64,000 bases of DNA from CBDDKW01 sp965230425 (GTDB taxonomy: Bacteria; Pseudomonadota; Gammaproteobacteria; UBA1113): the NCBI GenBank assembly GCA_965230425.1, contig CBDDKW010000010.1:124001-188000 (forward strand), written 5' to 3'. Positions within the stretch are counted from its first letter, which is position 1. Each line of letters begins with the position of its first letter. Shown one piece after another: positions 9,633 through 17,929 of this stretch. The notes beneath the pieces were generated by a model. It saw only the letters and a list, made by a program, of their open reading frames with translations. It had not been told where the DNA came from and made no database searches. Made by a program: the position numbers and the translations under genes.

Positions 9633-10055
9633 GTTTTCTGTTACCTTTTCGCTTGTTCTAACAGGCTTAGAAGCCTATCATATGCTTTAATAAATTCAAA
9701 TAATATTTATTAATGAAGTCAAAGTGGTACATATTATTTAGGCTCACTGCTACTTATGTATAGACTAAATTCAGAGAACACTATTAGGCTTTAAAATCAT
9801 TACTTTCTCTCATTGCACTCTATAGCTCCGAGACTAGCACTAAGGCGTATGAAATGAACGGTAATAATAACCAAACTCTATTTGCAACTCCACATTAAAC
9901 CTTCTCGGAATAATTAAGTATATGATTTTATTACGCTTTATCATAATTTGATTTATGGTTTATTCCAGAGTAGAGTTAGATAGTTTTTTTATGTTAGTAG
10001 CAACTGCTATTAACAATATTTATATAATAACTATTGAAATTATCACTCTCAATAT
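9633..10055. other. AT-rich intergenic region between divergent genes
   Basis: These 423 bases separate the nucleotidyltransferase gene (minus) from the DUF4365 gene (plus). No credible coding frame is present. A small hairpin built on AGGCTT/AAGCCT lies near 9663-9678. Promoters for both genes are expected here, but none matches consensus well enough to mark. Confidence 0.5.
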
Positions 10056-11966
10056 ATGAATAAAGTAAAAAATATGACAGATGAAGTACTACCTAAAGAA
10101 TCAAAAGCCCAAGAAATTTCTCGGTTAGGAACTGATGCGTTTAATCTACATAAACCTAAAAATTGGGTTTCTGTATCCCATACTGGCGAGCAAGACTATG
10201 GTATAGACTTTTGGATAAATTACAAAAATCCTGACACGAACAAACTCGAAAGTGGCTTTATTCTTCAACTCAAAACAACAACTGCAGCCAGATACAAAAA
10301 TGATACAGTTTGTTGTCAAGTTCATCTCAAAAATTTAAATTATTATCAAAATTTACCATACCCAGTCATGATCGTATTGTGTGACTTGAAAGGAAATATG
10401 GAAGATATACAAGATGCTGCTTTATACTACATATGGAATCATGAAATAGTAATAGAGCACTCTGCAGCAATAAATTCCATTAAAATTTCAACAAAAAATA
10501 TTTTAAATAAGCAGTTTAATGTATCCAGATTTCTTGATGAGTTACGCTTACAATATCTAAAAATACGTTTCCAAGAGAACCATGGATATTTTGTTAAGCC
10601 GTTTGATTATGAGCAATCAAGCAATAAAAATATTTGTGCTTTTTCAACAGCTCATGTTTCACTACGTGGTTTTCTCCCGATAAAGAAAGAACCATGCAGA
10701 GGTTGTTGCCTAATAACTTTTGCTTTACCAGGTATTGAAGAAGCAATGATAACATTTGATCACAATTCAATAATGAATAATTTATTTCTTGGAATAAATA
10801 ATGATTTTTTAACACACAAGCGAGGATTTACAGTTTTCTCATCTATAGATGATCCAAATGAAATTTTTATACAACTAGGAAATGTGAGACTATTAGTCAC
10901 ACAAGAGATTGTGAGTGAGCTATGCTCTGTTATAGATCGATACTCTCAACATTACTTACGTTGTCTCAAGCAAATAGAAAACTTACTAAAATTACAGAAT
11001 TTTCTTAAGCCAGATGGTAATATCAATCATATTCCATTGGTTCGTATACCACGAGAACTCTGGCGAGAAATGTTGATCACAGCACAACAATATGATTGTT
11101 ACAATGGTGATAGCGAATGGCATGTTTTCTTGAATCACAATGAATTTCTAGGTATTGATACATCAGAAAATAATACATATTACGATCCTGTTCATCATGC
11201 CGATATTATCCCAATATCAGATCATGGTTATGATACATACCGCAGTTTCTTAAGCCCGGATTATAAAGTAACACTTGCTTGGAGATATCCTTCTGATGCT
11301 TTGAGTGATTCGATAAAAGTATCAGATAAAGCACTATGGACTATTGAGCATACGTATCAATGGCTCACGGAGTGCTTTATTCCTTTTGTTATAAAAAATG
11401 CAATAAAAAAATATCCGCTTAAGAAAACAATAAGTAGCTATTTCTCAAAAAAGAGACAAACCTTCTTTGAATATTTACAAGACAATATTGAATACGAGAT
11501 AGAATCATTTCATAGACAATATTTAATAGATATAAACTCAATAAAAAACCACGAAGAAATAGCTAATTTTTTTCGTCAATTACAAATAAATTTTGCATTC
11601 AACAAGCAAGACTTAAATTCAGTCATTGTATTTACTAAGGAAAAGTCCGACTCGCTATATGAATCCTTAATGATTATCTTAGATAGTACAAATAACCATG
11701 AACTAAACTACATAAATCGCACTCTAAGAACGTACTCGCAGTTAAAAAAGACTAAAGAAATCATTGGCTTCCTCAAGGTAAAAAAAGAAGAGCAGCCTAT
11801 TGAGACTGCACATTCTATTGAACGCATTCTAAGAGTATTTTGCCATGCACTTGAACATTCAAAAAAGAGAGTCACTCAAGAAAAAATTAATCAGCTTCAG
11901 AATAACCTTCACTGGATGTGGTTGGAAGTTGACAGATTACTATTCTTACAAAGACACTCATCATAA
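10056..11966 (+). CDS. DUF4365-domain protein (PD-(D/E)XK nuclease-like)
   Basis: The first 150 residues of this 636-residue protein match the DUF4365 pattern: a helix with ISRLGTDAFN, then EQDYGIDFWI, then SGFILQLKTTT. Together these form a restriction-endonuclease-like active site, with Asp in DYGID and the Gln-x-Lys of LQLK. The remaining 480 residues, from about 190 on, match nothing I recognise. They are rich in Asn, Lys and Ile and end in a predicted coiled-coil-like helical stretch. Base composition is more AT-rich than the flanking housekeeping genes, suggesting acquisition. DUF4365 proteins are frequent in bacterial defence islands. The neighbouring convergent AAA ATPase has the same flavour, though no complete known system is visible. 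ATG at 10056; an in-frame ATG at 10074 is an alternative. Confidence 0.6.
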   Translation: MNKVKNMTDEVLPKESKAQEISRLGTDAFNLHKPKNWVSVSHTGEQDYGIDFWINYKNPDTNKLESGFILQLKTTTAARYKNDTVCCQVHLKNLNYYQNLPYPVMIVLCDLKGNMEDIQDAALYYIWNHEIVIEHSAAINSIKISTKNILNKQFNVSRFLDELRLQYLKIRFQENHGYFVKPFDYEQSSNKNICAFSTAHVSLRGFLPIKKEPCRGCCLITFALPGIEEAMITFDHNSIMNNLFLGINNDFLTHKRGFTVFSSIDDPNEIFIQLGNVRLLVTQEIVSELCSVIDRYSQHYLRCLKQIENLLKLQNFLKPDGNINHIPLVRIPRELWREMLITAQQYDCYNGDSEWHVFLNHNEFLGIDTSENNTYYDPVHHADIIPISDHGYDTYRSFLSPDYKVTLAWRYPSDALSDSIKVSDKALWTIEHTYQWLTECFIPFVIKNAIKKYPLKKTISSYFSKKRQTFFEYLQDNIEYEIESFHRQYLIDINSIKNHEEIANFFRQLQINFAFNKQDLNSVIVFTKEKSDSLYESLMIILDSTNNHELNYINRTLRTYSQLKKTKEIIGFLKVKKEEQPIETAHSIERILRVFCHALEHSKKRVTQEKINQLQNNLHWMWLEVDRLLFLQRHSS

Positions 11967-12015
11967 ATTACAGAACTATACATATACAAGAATTCGCTAA
12001 AAAAATTAGAGCTTT

Positions 12016-13170
12016 TTATAACTCTGCTCCTCTCAGTAATCCAGCTAAATTCTGCAGAGCCTTAGTAAATGGTAGCACTCGGATATCTGACTCAAAGTAA
12101 TCCGCTTGACCACCGTATAACATATAACAACGTGCTTCTGGATAATCCTGCGCAAAATCCTTTAGTCCTTTAAAGTCTTTATTATCAAGGCGAGACTTTC
12201 TCTTAACTTCAAATGCCAAAAATCCCTGACTACCATACAAGATAAAATCTACTTCCCTCTTATCGCGAGTTCGCCAATAATAAATCGAATAATCTAATTC
12301 AAAATAATCATTGTAAGCACGCACTTCTTGTAAAAATAAGGTTTCAAGTGCGGCACCATCAATTTCTGCCGCACTATCTAAAAGTCCCATCGGCCGAATA
12401 GTACGATAAACCCCCACATCAAAATAGTAAAATTTGGGGCTGGTGACTACCTCTCGTTTTGCTCGTTTACTAAAAACTGGTAAGCGGTGAGCAATCAATA
12501 AATCTTCTAATATATCGAAGAAATTATTCACTGTATGCCGGTTACTCGCGATTTCACGTGCGATAGCTGTATAATTTAGAACTTCTCCTTGAGAAAAACT
12601 GGCAGTTTCCAGAAAGCGAGTAAAAAGTGCAATATTACGTGTTAAACTTTCCTGTAAGACTTCTTCTCGCAAATAAGTAGCCACATAACTTGCCAAATAT
12701 TTTTTTTTCTCCTTACTAATTACAGCCATTGGCAAATGGCCAAACTGTAATCCTTGCTCTAAATCAAACTTATTACCTAGCTCAAGACAGGTTAAAGGAT
12801 GTAAATGATATGTGAGTGCTCTACCAGCTAATAAATTCACGCCCTGTTGACGTAATTTTCTTGCACTCGATCCCGTTAAAATAAACTTCAATCCTCTACC
12901 TTCAATCAAACGGTGCACTTCGTCCAGAATACTTGGAACTTTCTGTACTTCATCAATAATAATCCAGTCATCATAGTCCGAAGGGATCCGATCATTAAGG
13001 CGTGTAGGTCGAGCGGAAAGTTCCGTATACACATCATCATCAAGCAAATCAAAATACATAGCATCGGGGAAGTGCTCTTTCAACCAAAAAGTCTTACCTG
13101 TTCCCCGGGGGCCAAATAAGAAGATGCTATGCTGCTGCTGTGCATCTAGGGTCATGAGTCGTTCAAACAT
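12016..13170 (-). CDS. AAA_14 / DUF4143 ATPase
   Basis: This 384-residue protein belongs to the widespread ATPase family with an N-terminal AAA_14 domain and a C-terminal DUF4143 domain. Walker A is GPRGTGKT (about residues 20-27), Walker B is WIIIDEVQ, and a sensor-type TGSSARKL follows. A winged-helix-like middle region comes next. The C-terminus carries REVDFIL...FLAFEVKRK, a PD-(D/E)XK-type nuclease signature. The biological role of this family is not settled; it is typical of variable genome regions. It converges on the DUF4365 gene with 49 bases between them, and a long hairpin lies upstream of its start. Confidence 0.85.
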   Translation of the reverse strand: MFERLMTLDAQQQHSIFLFGPRGTGKTFWLKEHFPDAMYFDLLDDDVYTELSARPTRLNDRIPSDYDDWIIIDEVQKVPSILDEVHRLIEGRGLKFILTGSSARKLRQQGVNLLAGRALTYHLHPLTCLELGNKFDLEQGLQFGHLPMAVISKEKKKYLASYVATYLREEVLQESLTRNIALFTRFLETASFSQGEVLNYTAIAREIASNRHTVNNFFDILEDLLIAHRLPVFSKRAKREVVTSPKFYYFDVGVYRTIRPMGLLDSAAEIDGAALETLFLQEVRAYNDYFELDYSIYYWRTRDKREVDFILYGSQGFLAFEVKRKSRLDNKDFKGLKDFAQDYPEARCYMLYGGQADYFESDIRVLPFTKALQNLAGLLRGAEL

Positions 13171-13221
13171 TAGTCGGCCTTATATTAAATATTTCTTAAA
13201 GTATATGACAAAAAATACAGA

Positions 13222-13278
13222 AAATCGAGATCGCAAATCGCTATTTTTACATAAAATCGCTATTTGCGTTCTCGATTT
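13222..13278. promoter_or_regulatory. Long inverted repeat upstream of the ATPase gene
   Basis: AAATCGAGA-t-CGCAAAT (13222-13238) pairs with ATTTGCG-t-TCTCGATTT (13262-13278), a 16-bp stem with one mismatch. It lies 50-110 bases upstream of the ATPase start. It could be an operator or a structured leader; there is no T-run typical of a terminator on the minus strand. Confidence 0.4.
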
Positions 13279-13384
13279 TTAAGAGTTATTGGCGCTAATC
13301 AAAGCTATAATTACTGTTAAAATTTTATATCTATTTGATTATAATAGTAAAATTTAAAAAAAGGCTGATACCCCCATGCAGGGG

Positions 13385-13738
13385 CTTTTTATTATTCATA
13401 TCCGGGCGGGATTGATTCGCGGCTACGCCGCTCACCCTTCGGGCGCACTTCGTGCGTCCAAAAATGCTAACGCATTTTTGTCGAACCCGACTATTTAGAT
13501 CTCACGCGGGTTCAAACCCTGCTATCTTTTCTCCACTTAATAAAAAACCCCCTAACGGGGGCTTTTTATTATTCATATCCGGGCGGGATTGATTCGCGGC
13601 TACGCCGCTCACCCTTCGGGCGCACTTCGTGCGTCCAAAAATGCTAACGCATTTTTGTCGAACCCGACTATTTAGATCTCACGCGGGTTCAAACCCTGCT
13701 ATCTTTTCTCCACTTAATAAAAAACCCCCTAACGGGGG
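13385..13738. repeat. Two tandem copies of a 177-bp hairpin-rich unit ending in a tRNA-like 3' end
   Basis: The unit repeats exactly at a 177-bp period (13385-13561 and 13562-13738). In order it contains hairpins GCGGC-tac-GCCGC, CCC-ttc-GGG, GCAC-ttc-GTGC and AAAAATGC-taac-GCATTTTT. A T-arm-like GCGGGTTCAAACCCTGC follows, then an acceptor-like tail and a terminator. On the plus strand the end of the unit parallels the 3' end and downstream terminator of the minus-strand tRNA-Ser, so it looks like a decayed inverted tRNA 3' end, perhaps an old integration or duplication scar. Confidence 0.75.
13548..13567. terminator. Bidirectional terminator-like hairpin in repeat copy 1
   Basis: CCCCC-taac-GGGGG is followed by CTTTTT on the plus strand and preceded by an A-run, which gives a U-run on the minus strand. 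It is identical to the element beside the tRNA gene. Confidence 0.6.
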
Positions 13739-13744
13739 CTTTTT
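13725..13744. terminator. Terminator downstream of tRNA-Ser
   Basis: CCCCC-taac-GGGGG is flanked by an A-run and a T-run, seven bases beyond the tRNA CCA end on the minus strand. It would end tRNA-Ser transcription and any plus-strand transcript from the repeat. Confidence 0.7.
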
Positions 13745-13750
13745 ATTAAG

Positions 13751-13841
13751 TGGCGGAGAGGGCGGGATTCGAACCCGCGTGGGGTGTGAACCCCCGACCG
13801 ATTTCGAATCGGTGCCGTTATGGCCGCTTCGGTACCTCTCC
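13751..13841 (-). tRNA. tRNA-Ser (anticodon CGA)
   Basis: On the minus strand, GGAGAGG pairs with CCTCTCC as the acceptor, followed by discriminator G and encoded CCA. The anticodon arm is ACCGA-TTCGAAA-TCGGT, giving anticodon CGA. A long variable arm (CGGGGG...CCCC) marks a class II tRNA, and the T-arm is GCGGG-TTCGAAT-CCCGC. All features of serine tRNA are present. Confidence 0.95.
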
Positions 13842-13858
13842 TAATAGCTTCGTCTTTT

Positions 13859-14188
13859 TATCTGTAGCTTTGTTGCATCTTATTTTAAACTCGGTCATTT
13901 ACTTCATGTAAACTCCGCTCCTTTAAAATAAGATGCGCCTCGCTACAGATAAAAATACTCGCTCTTAGACTACTGTGTCATCTTTTTACTCGTAACACTA
14001 TTGCACATTATTTTAAACTCGGTCATTTACTTCATGTAAACTCCGCTCCTTTAAAATAAGATGCGCCTCGCTACAGATAAAAATACTCGCTCTTAGACTA
14101 CTGTGTCATCTTTTTACTCGTAACACTATTGCATCTTATTTTAAACTCGGTCATTTACTTCATGTAAACTCCGCTCCTTTAAAATAAC
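13859..14188. repeat. 128-bp tandem repeat (2.5 copies) with a 15-bp inverted repeat
   Basis: Units begin at about 13875, 14003 and 14131. Copy 1 contains GCATCTTATTTTAAA and its exact complement TTTAAAATAAGATGC around a 32-base loop. It is flanked further out by TATCTGTAGC and its complement GCTACAGATA. The second unit has a small change (GCACATTA) in the left arm, and the third is cut before the right arm is complete. It fills the space between tRNA-Ser and the end of purC. It is non-coding and looks like a tandemly amplified palindromic element. Confidence 0.8.
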
Positions 14189-14199
14189 ATGTAAACACC

Positions 14200-14913
14200 T
14201 TACTTAATTTCAATCCCTAATCGATCGGCGACGATGCGGTAGGATTCAATGACATCGCCTAAGTCGCGGCGGAAACGATCTTTATCTAATTTTTCTCGTG
14301 TTTGTGCATCCCAAATGCGGCAGCCATCTGGGGTAAATTCATCCCCAAGCACTAACTCACCCTGATAACGACCGAATTCTAATTTATAATCGACTAATAA
14401 CATACCAGCATCTGCAAACAATGGTGTTAGGATGTCATTCACTTGAAATGTTAATTGCTTCATCATGGCAACTTCAGCTTCACTGGCCCATTTAAAGCAA
14501 CGGATATGATATTCATTAATCATAGGATCATGTAACGCATCGTCCTTGAGGAAGAATTCAAAAATTGGTTGCTCGAGGGTGATACCCTCTTCGATGCCTA
14601 AACGTTTACATAAATGTCCCGCTGCGATATTACGCACCACACATTCAACAGGGATCATGTCGAGGGATTTTACTAAGGATTCTTCAGTGCTGAGTAATTC
14701 AATAAAATGGGTTTTTACCCCTGCTTTTTCTAATGCGCTCATGATAAAAGCATTGAATTGATTATTGACACTGCCCTTGTGAGAAAGCTGCGCCATTTTC
14801 TCGCCATCAAAGGCTGAAGTATCATCACGAAAATGTAAGATCAATTGTTCAGCATTATCAGTGTGGTAAACGGTTTTGGCTTTACCAGCGTAAAGTTCAG
14901 TCAATTTTTTCAT
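14200..14913 (-). CDS. purC: Phosphoribosylaminoimidazole-succinocarboxamide synthase
   Basis: PurC joins aspartate to CAIR in de novo purine synthesis. The 237-residue product has the normal bacterial length. It carries the family sequences LYAGKAKTVYHTD at the N-terminus, FRDDTSAFDGEK, the ECVVRNIAAGHLCKRLG block and LVDYKLEFGR near the C-terminus. It is the last gene of a dapA - bamC-like - purC series on the minus strand, the same order as in Escherichia coli, and begins 7 bases after the lipoprotein gene. The 128-bp repeat lies immediately after its stop. Confidence 0.96.
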   Translation of the reverse strand: MKKLTELYAGKAKTVYHTDNAEQLILHFRDDTSAFDGEKMAQLSHKGSVNNQFNAFIMSALEKAGVKTHFIELLSTEESLVKSLDMIPVECVVRNIAAGHLCKRLGIEEGITLEQPIFEFFLKDDALHDPMINEYHIRCFKWASEAEVAMMKQLTFQVNDILTPLFADAGMLLVDYKLEFGRYQGELVLGDEFTPDGCRIWDAQTREKLDKDRFRRDLGDVIESYRIVADRLGIEIK

Positions 14914-14920
14914 AGGTATA

Positions 14921-15325
14921 CTAACTCATTGGGTTAGGCAAGCTACGCTTTTGCGTAGCCGGTAGTGGTTTAGTTGTTGTTGCAGGTTGAGACTGCGGTT
15001 TATTATTTTCATAGGCTTGGTGCGCTGTCGCGGGTTGATTTAAATGTTTTTCAACCTCTTGCTTATACACTAAGCTGCCAGGCGGTAAGATTGATACTTT
15101 GACAGGGTATTTACTGTCAATTTTGGGGATCACATAATAGGGATCAGGTGGCACTTCCTTAACGCCTGCTGGCATCTTTAAACTTGCCACACTGTACCCC
15201 GGATGATATTCATCAATACGATCGTGAATCAACATGCGATTAGCTTGAAAATGTGAACAAGCCGCTAATACACTGAATACCCCTAGAAAAAAAACACATC
15301 GTAATAAAGCCAACATATACCTCAT
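14921..15325 (-). CDS. bamC: Short BamC-like (NlpB) outer-membrane lipoprotein
   Basis: The 134-residue product begins with a lipoprotein signal whose lipobox is LAAC, giving a mature N-terminal Cys near residue 23. Between dapA and purC, E. coli has bamC, the lipoprotein of the BAM outer-membrane assembly machine. The sequence after the Cys resembles the unstructured N-terminal BamD-binding segment of BamC (EYHPGYSVASLKMPAGVKEV, then YYVIP and ILPPGS). The two helix-grip domains that make up most of E. coli BamC (about 344 residues) are absent. A Gln/Thr/Pro-rich tail replaces them. I infer a minimal BamC that keeps only the BamD contact. It overlaps the dapA stop by 4 bases. Confidence 0.65.
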   Translation of the reverse strand: MRYMLALLRCVFFLGVFSVLAACSHFQANRMLIHDRIDEYHPGYSVASLKMPAGVKEVPPDPYYVIPKIDSKYPVKVSILPPGSLVYKQEVEKHLNQPATAHQAYENNKPQSQPATTTKPLPATQKRSLPNPMS

Positions 15326-16197
15326 AAAATTCCAATTTGTTGCATCGCTGCACGCACTTCCTCTTGATGCTGTTCTGCTAAAGGCGTTAATGGTAAGCGA
15401 ATACCCTTTTGCATCAAGCCTAATTCAGCCACGGCCCATTTACAGGGAATAGGATTTGATTCACAAAATAAGGCTTTGGTTAATAACTGTATTTTGCTAT
15501 CAAGTTCTGCCGCTTTTGCTTCATCACCTGCTAATGCTGCTGCACAAAAATCATGTACTAATTGTGGTGCTACATTAGCTGTCACTGAAATCACACCCTT
15601 TGCTCCCACGCGGATCAAATCTTTAGTGACAAAATCATCACCACTAAATACGTCTAAACGATTTCCACAGCGCTGTACAATCTCTTGGGCACGCTCTGGA
15701 CTACCTGTTGCTTCTTTGATCCCAACAATATTGGGTGATTCAGCTAGTCTCGCCACCGTATCCGGTAAAATGTCGCAGGCCGTGCGTCCTGGCACATTAT
15801 ACAGGATCTGGGGAATGGGCACCGCATCAGCAATTGCTTTGTAGTGGAGATACAATCCCTCTTGGGTGGGCTTATTATAAGCAGGCGCCATTAATAAGCA
15901 AGCATCGGCTCCCATTTCCATGGCTGAGCGGGTTAACTCAATGGCTTTACTGGTCGCACTGGAGCCAGATCCGGCAATAATAGGTATTTTACCCCTCACT
16001 TGCTCCACGGCTGCGCGGATCAAATGCTGGTGTTCCTTTGCCATGAGTGCGGCAGATTCACCTGTGGTACCAGCCACCACAATTGCATCGGTTTGATTGT
16101 CCAAATGGAAGTCAATTAATCGGCTAAAAGCTTCATAATCGACATTATCTTGCTTATCCATTGGGGTGACTATAGCGACCATACTGCCATGAAACAT
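15322..16197 (-). CDS. dapA: 4-hydroxy-tetrahydrodipicolinate synthase
   Basis: DapA condenses pyruvate and aspartate semialdehyde in the lysine/diaminopimelate pathway. The 291-residue TIM-barrel protein has the VAGTTGES segment that binds substrate, the catalytic Tyr in LYNVPGRTACDI and the Schiff-base Lys in VGIKEATG. Length and all motifs are normal. It is the first gene of the dapA - bamC-like - purC series and is divergent from gcvR across 492 bases. Confidence 0.96.
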   Translation of the reverse strand: MFHGSMVAIVTPMDKQDNVDYEAFSRLIDFHLDNQTDAIVVAGTTGESAALMAKEHQHLIRAAVEQVRGKIPIIAGSGSSATSKAIELTRSAMEMGADACLLMAPAYNKPTQEGLYLHYKAIADAVPIPQILYNVPGRTACDILPDTVARLAESPNIVGIKEATGSPERAQEIVQRCGNRLDVFSGDDFVTKDLIRVGAKGVISVTANVAPQLVHDFCAAALAGDEAKAAELDSKIQLLTKALFCESNPIPCKWAVAELGLMQKGIRLPLTPLAEQHQEEVRAAMQQIGIL

Positions 16198-16689
16198 TGT
16201 TTTTCTCCTCTAGTCAGATATGTATAAATATTAGCAGAAAATGTTACTATTTTGACCTATCTACTAGCCTACCTACTCTTAATAGAATAACTATCCTGCG
16301 ACACTACATTGATAAAGCACTGAAAACTCAACAGCTTACACTAATTTACGCTTGAGTTCAGGTAAACAACGCTTTGAAATATCTCACCAATAACAGACTC
16401 TCCAACCTAAGCGCATCATGGTATATCTGCCGCATGACTGATATAGGCGTTGTCATTTATAACTTATAATTCACATTTTATGAACTATAAAATATGAATC
16501 AACTTCATAGAGTATGCGTATTAGCAACTTACCACTTATCTGCCCTAACACGGTGCTGCTTGTCAAATCTTAGACAAAGGGGCATTTAATCAAGCAGCTA
16601 GGTATGACTGAAAGCCAAAGACACCTTCCTTTATATAAAGACAATGCTATACTTGACCGCATAAAGACAACATTAACCTTGAGTTCGCT
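16198..16689. other. Divergent intergenic region between dapA and gcvR
   Basis: This 492-bp spacer carries no credible gene. It must hold promoters for dapA (minus) and gcvR (plus). Apart from the extended -10 element listed separately I see no structured RNA, riboswitch or repeat. Confidence 0.5.
16645..16653 (+). promoter_or_regulatory. Extended -10 promoter element for gcvR
   Basis: TGCTATACT is an extended -10 (TGnTATACT) 36 bases upstream of the gcvR ATG. A weak TTCCTT lies 16 bases further up. It is predicted by pattern only. Confidence 0.4.
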
Positions 16690-17220
16690 ATGAAACAATA
16701 CATGATCATTAATATTGTCGGTGAAGATACCCCGGGTATGCTTCATGATTTATCCAGCCTGATTGCTGAGCACAATTGCAGCATAGAAACCAGCCGTATG
16801 GCGATTCTTGGCGGCCATTTGACCATGATGCTGCTTATTTCTGGTTCTTGGAATACCATTGCCAAACTAGAAGCTAATTTAACCGCTATCTCTGGCAAAT
16901 ACAATTTAGACATCAGCTATTCACGCACGGAAAAGAAGCAATATGACCGTGACATGTTGCCTTACACTGTGGAGTTAGTCGCTTATGAAAATCCAGGTAT
17001 TTTAGCAAAACTCACAGAAATCTTTGCTTCAGTTGGGGCTAATATTTACGAAGTTAATTCGCACACATATACCACGCAAACCAATACCCCCATGTCGAGC
17101 TTAACTATGCGCATCCATATCCCAACAGAAGTACAAATTGCAGAATTACGTGAACGCATACTCATTATGTGCGATGAATTAAACATAGATACTATTATGG
17201 AGCCAGATAAATACTATTAA
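16690..17220 (+). CDS. gcvR: ACT-domain regulator, GcvR family
   Basis: The 176-residue product has two ACT domains (about 4-75 and 95-170). Each begins with the typical hydrophobic strand and a G-x-L helix (GEDTPGMLHDLSSLIAEH and ENPGILAKLTEIFASVGANI). In E. coli GcvR binds GcvA and represses the glycine cleavage operon. Position between dapA and bcp is the same as in E. coli. Whether it controls glycine cleavage here cannot be told, since no gcv genes are in the window. An extended -10 element lies upstream. bcp follows 162 bases later in the same direction. Confidence 0.88.
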   Translation: MKQYMIINIVGEDTPGMLHDLSSLIAEHNCSIETSRMAILGGHLTMMLLISGSWNTIAKLEANLTAISGKYNLDISYSRTEKKQYDRDMLPYTVELVAYENPGILAKLTEIFASVGANIYEVNSHTYTTQTNTPMSSLTMRIHIPTEVQIAELRERILIMCDELNIDTIMEPDKYY

Positions 17221-17382
17221 TAATACCCCAGCTTTATATCACTCTCGTAAAGCTAAGCTGGAATTCAAGAATAATAAATACGTTTATATTCAAAATTAAT
17301 ACGGGCTAAAACTAATTCGTGAATTGTTGAAGCAAACGATTAATTATGAGCACATTAAATCATAGATACACAAGGAAAAACC

Positions 17383-17859
17383 ATGGCAACTGTAGCACTC
17401 AATAAAAAAGTCCCAAGTTTTAGCTTACCCGCAACTGATGAACAAACTATCAGCTTAAAAGATTACAAAGGTAAAAATTTAATTATTTATTTTTACCCCA
17501 AAGACAATACCCCAGGTTGCACCATAGAAAGTCAAGACTTCCGCGACCACTATAAAAAGTTCACTCGCTTAGATACCGAGATTCTAGGTGTCTCCCGCGA
17601 TAGTATTAAATCCCATGAGAACTTTAAATGTAAATATGATTTACCTTTCCCGCTATTATCCGACAGTGATGAAACCCTATGTAATTTATTCGATGTCATG
17701 AAAATGAAAAGCATGTTTGGTAAAAAATACATGGGTATTGAACGCAGTACTTTTTTCATCGATGCCAAAGGCATCTTACGTCAAGAATGGCGCAAGGTGA
17801 AAATCTCAGGGCATGTGGAAGAAGTCTTGGCGTCGGTTAAACAGTTTGTGGCTGAGTAA
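17383..17859 (+). CDS. bcp: Peroxiredoxin Bcp/PrxQ
   Basis: This 158-residue thiol peroxidase reduces hydrogen and organic peroxides in the cytoplasm. The peroxidatic Cys is in the family motif FYPKDNTPGCTIE (about residue 46). The resolving Cys that E. coli Bcp has five residues later is missing (IESQDF instead). Cys residues near 83 and 101 are the only other thiols, so it may act with a different resolving Cys or as a 1-Cys enzyme. This is the only intact copy. Two decayed fragments of its last 245 bases are found at 19583 and 22182, marking units of the accessory island that begins right after its stop. Confidence 0.93.
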   Translation: MATVALNKKVPSFSLPATDEQTISLKDYKGKNLIIYFYPKDNTPGCTIESQDFRDHYKKFTRLDTEILGVSRDSIKSHENFKCKYDLPFPLLSDSDETLCNLFDVMKMKSMFGKKYMGIERSTFFIDAKGILRQEWRKVKISGHVEEVLASVKQFVAE

Positions 17860-17929
17860 TAACAGCAAACCTAGAAAAAATGCTAATAAAATCATTATGG
17901 CTGAACCAATGCCTACATAAGTAGCTTAA

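Noticed and set aside
10594..10815. A minus-strand reading frame inside the DUF4365 gene
   Set aside because: It lies wholly antisense to a coherent long coding sequence and resembles no protein.
13629..13844. A plus-strand reading frame over the 177-bp repeat and tRNA-Ser
   Set aside because: It is the complement of the tRNA gene and repeat sequence; such frames are a known annotation artefact.
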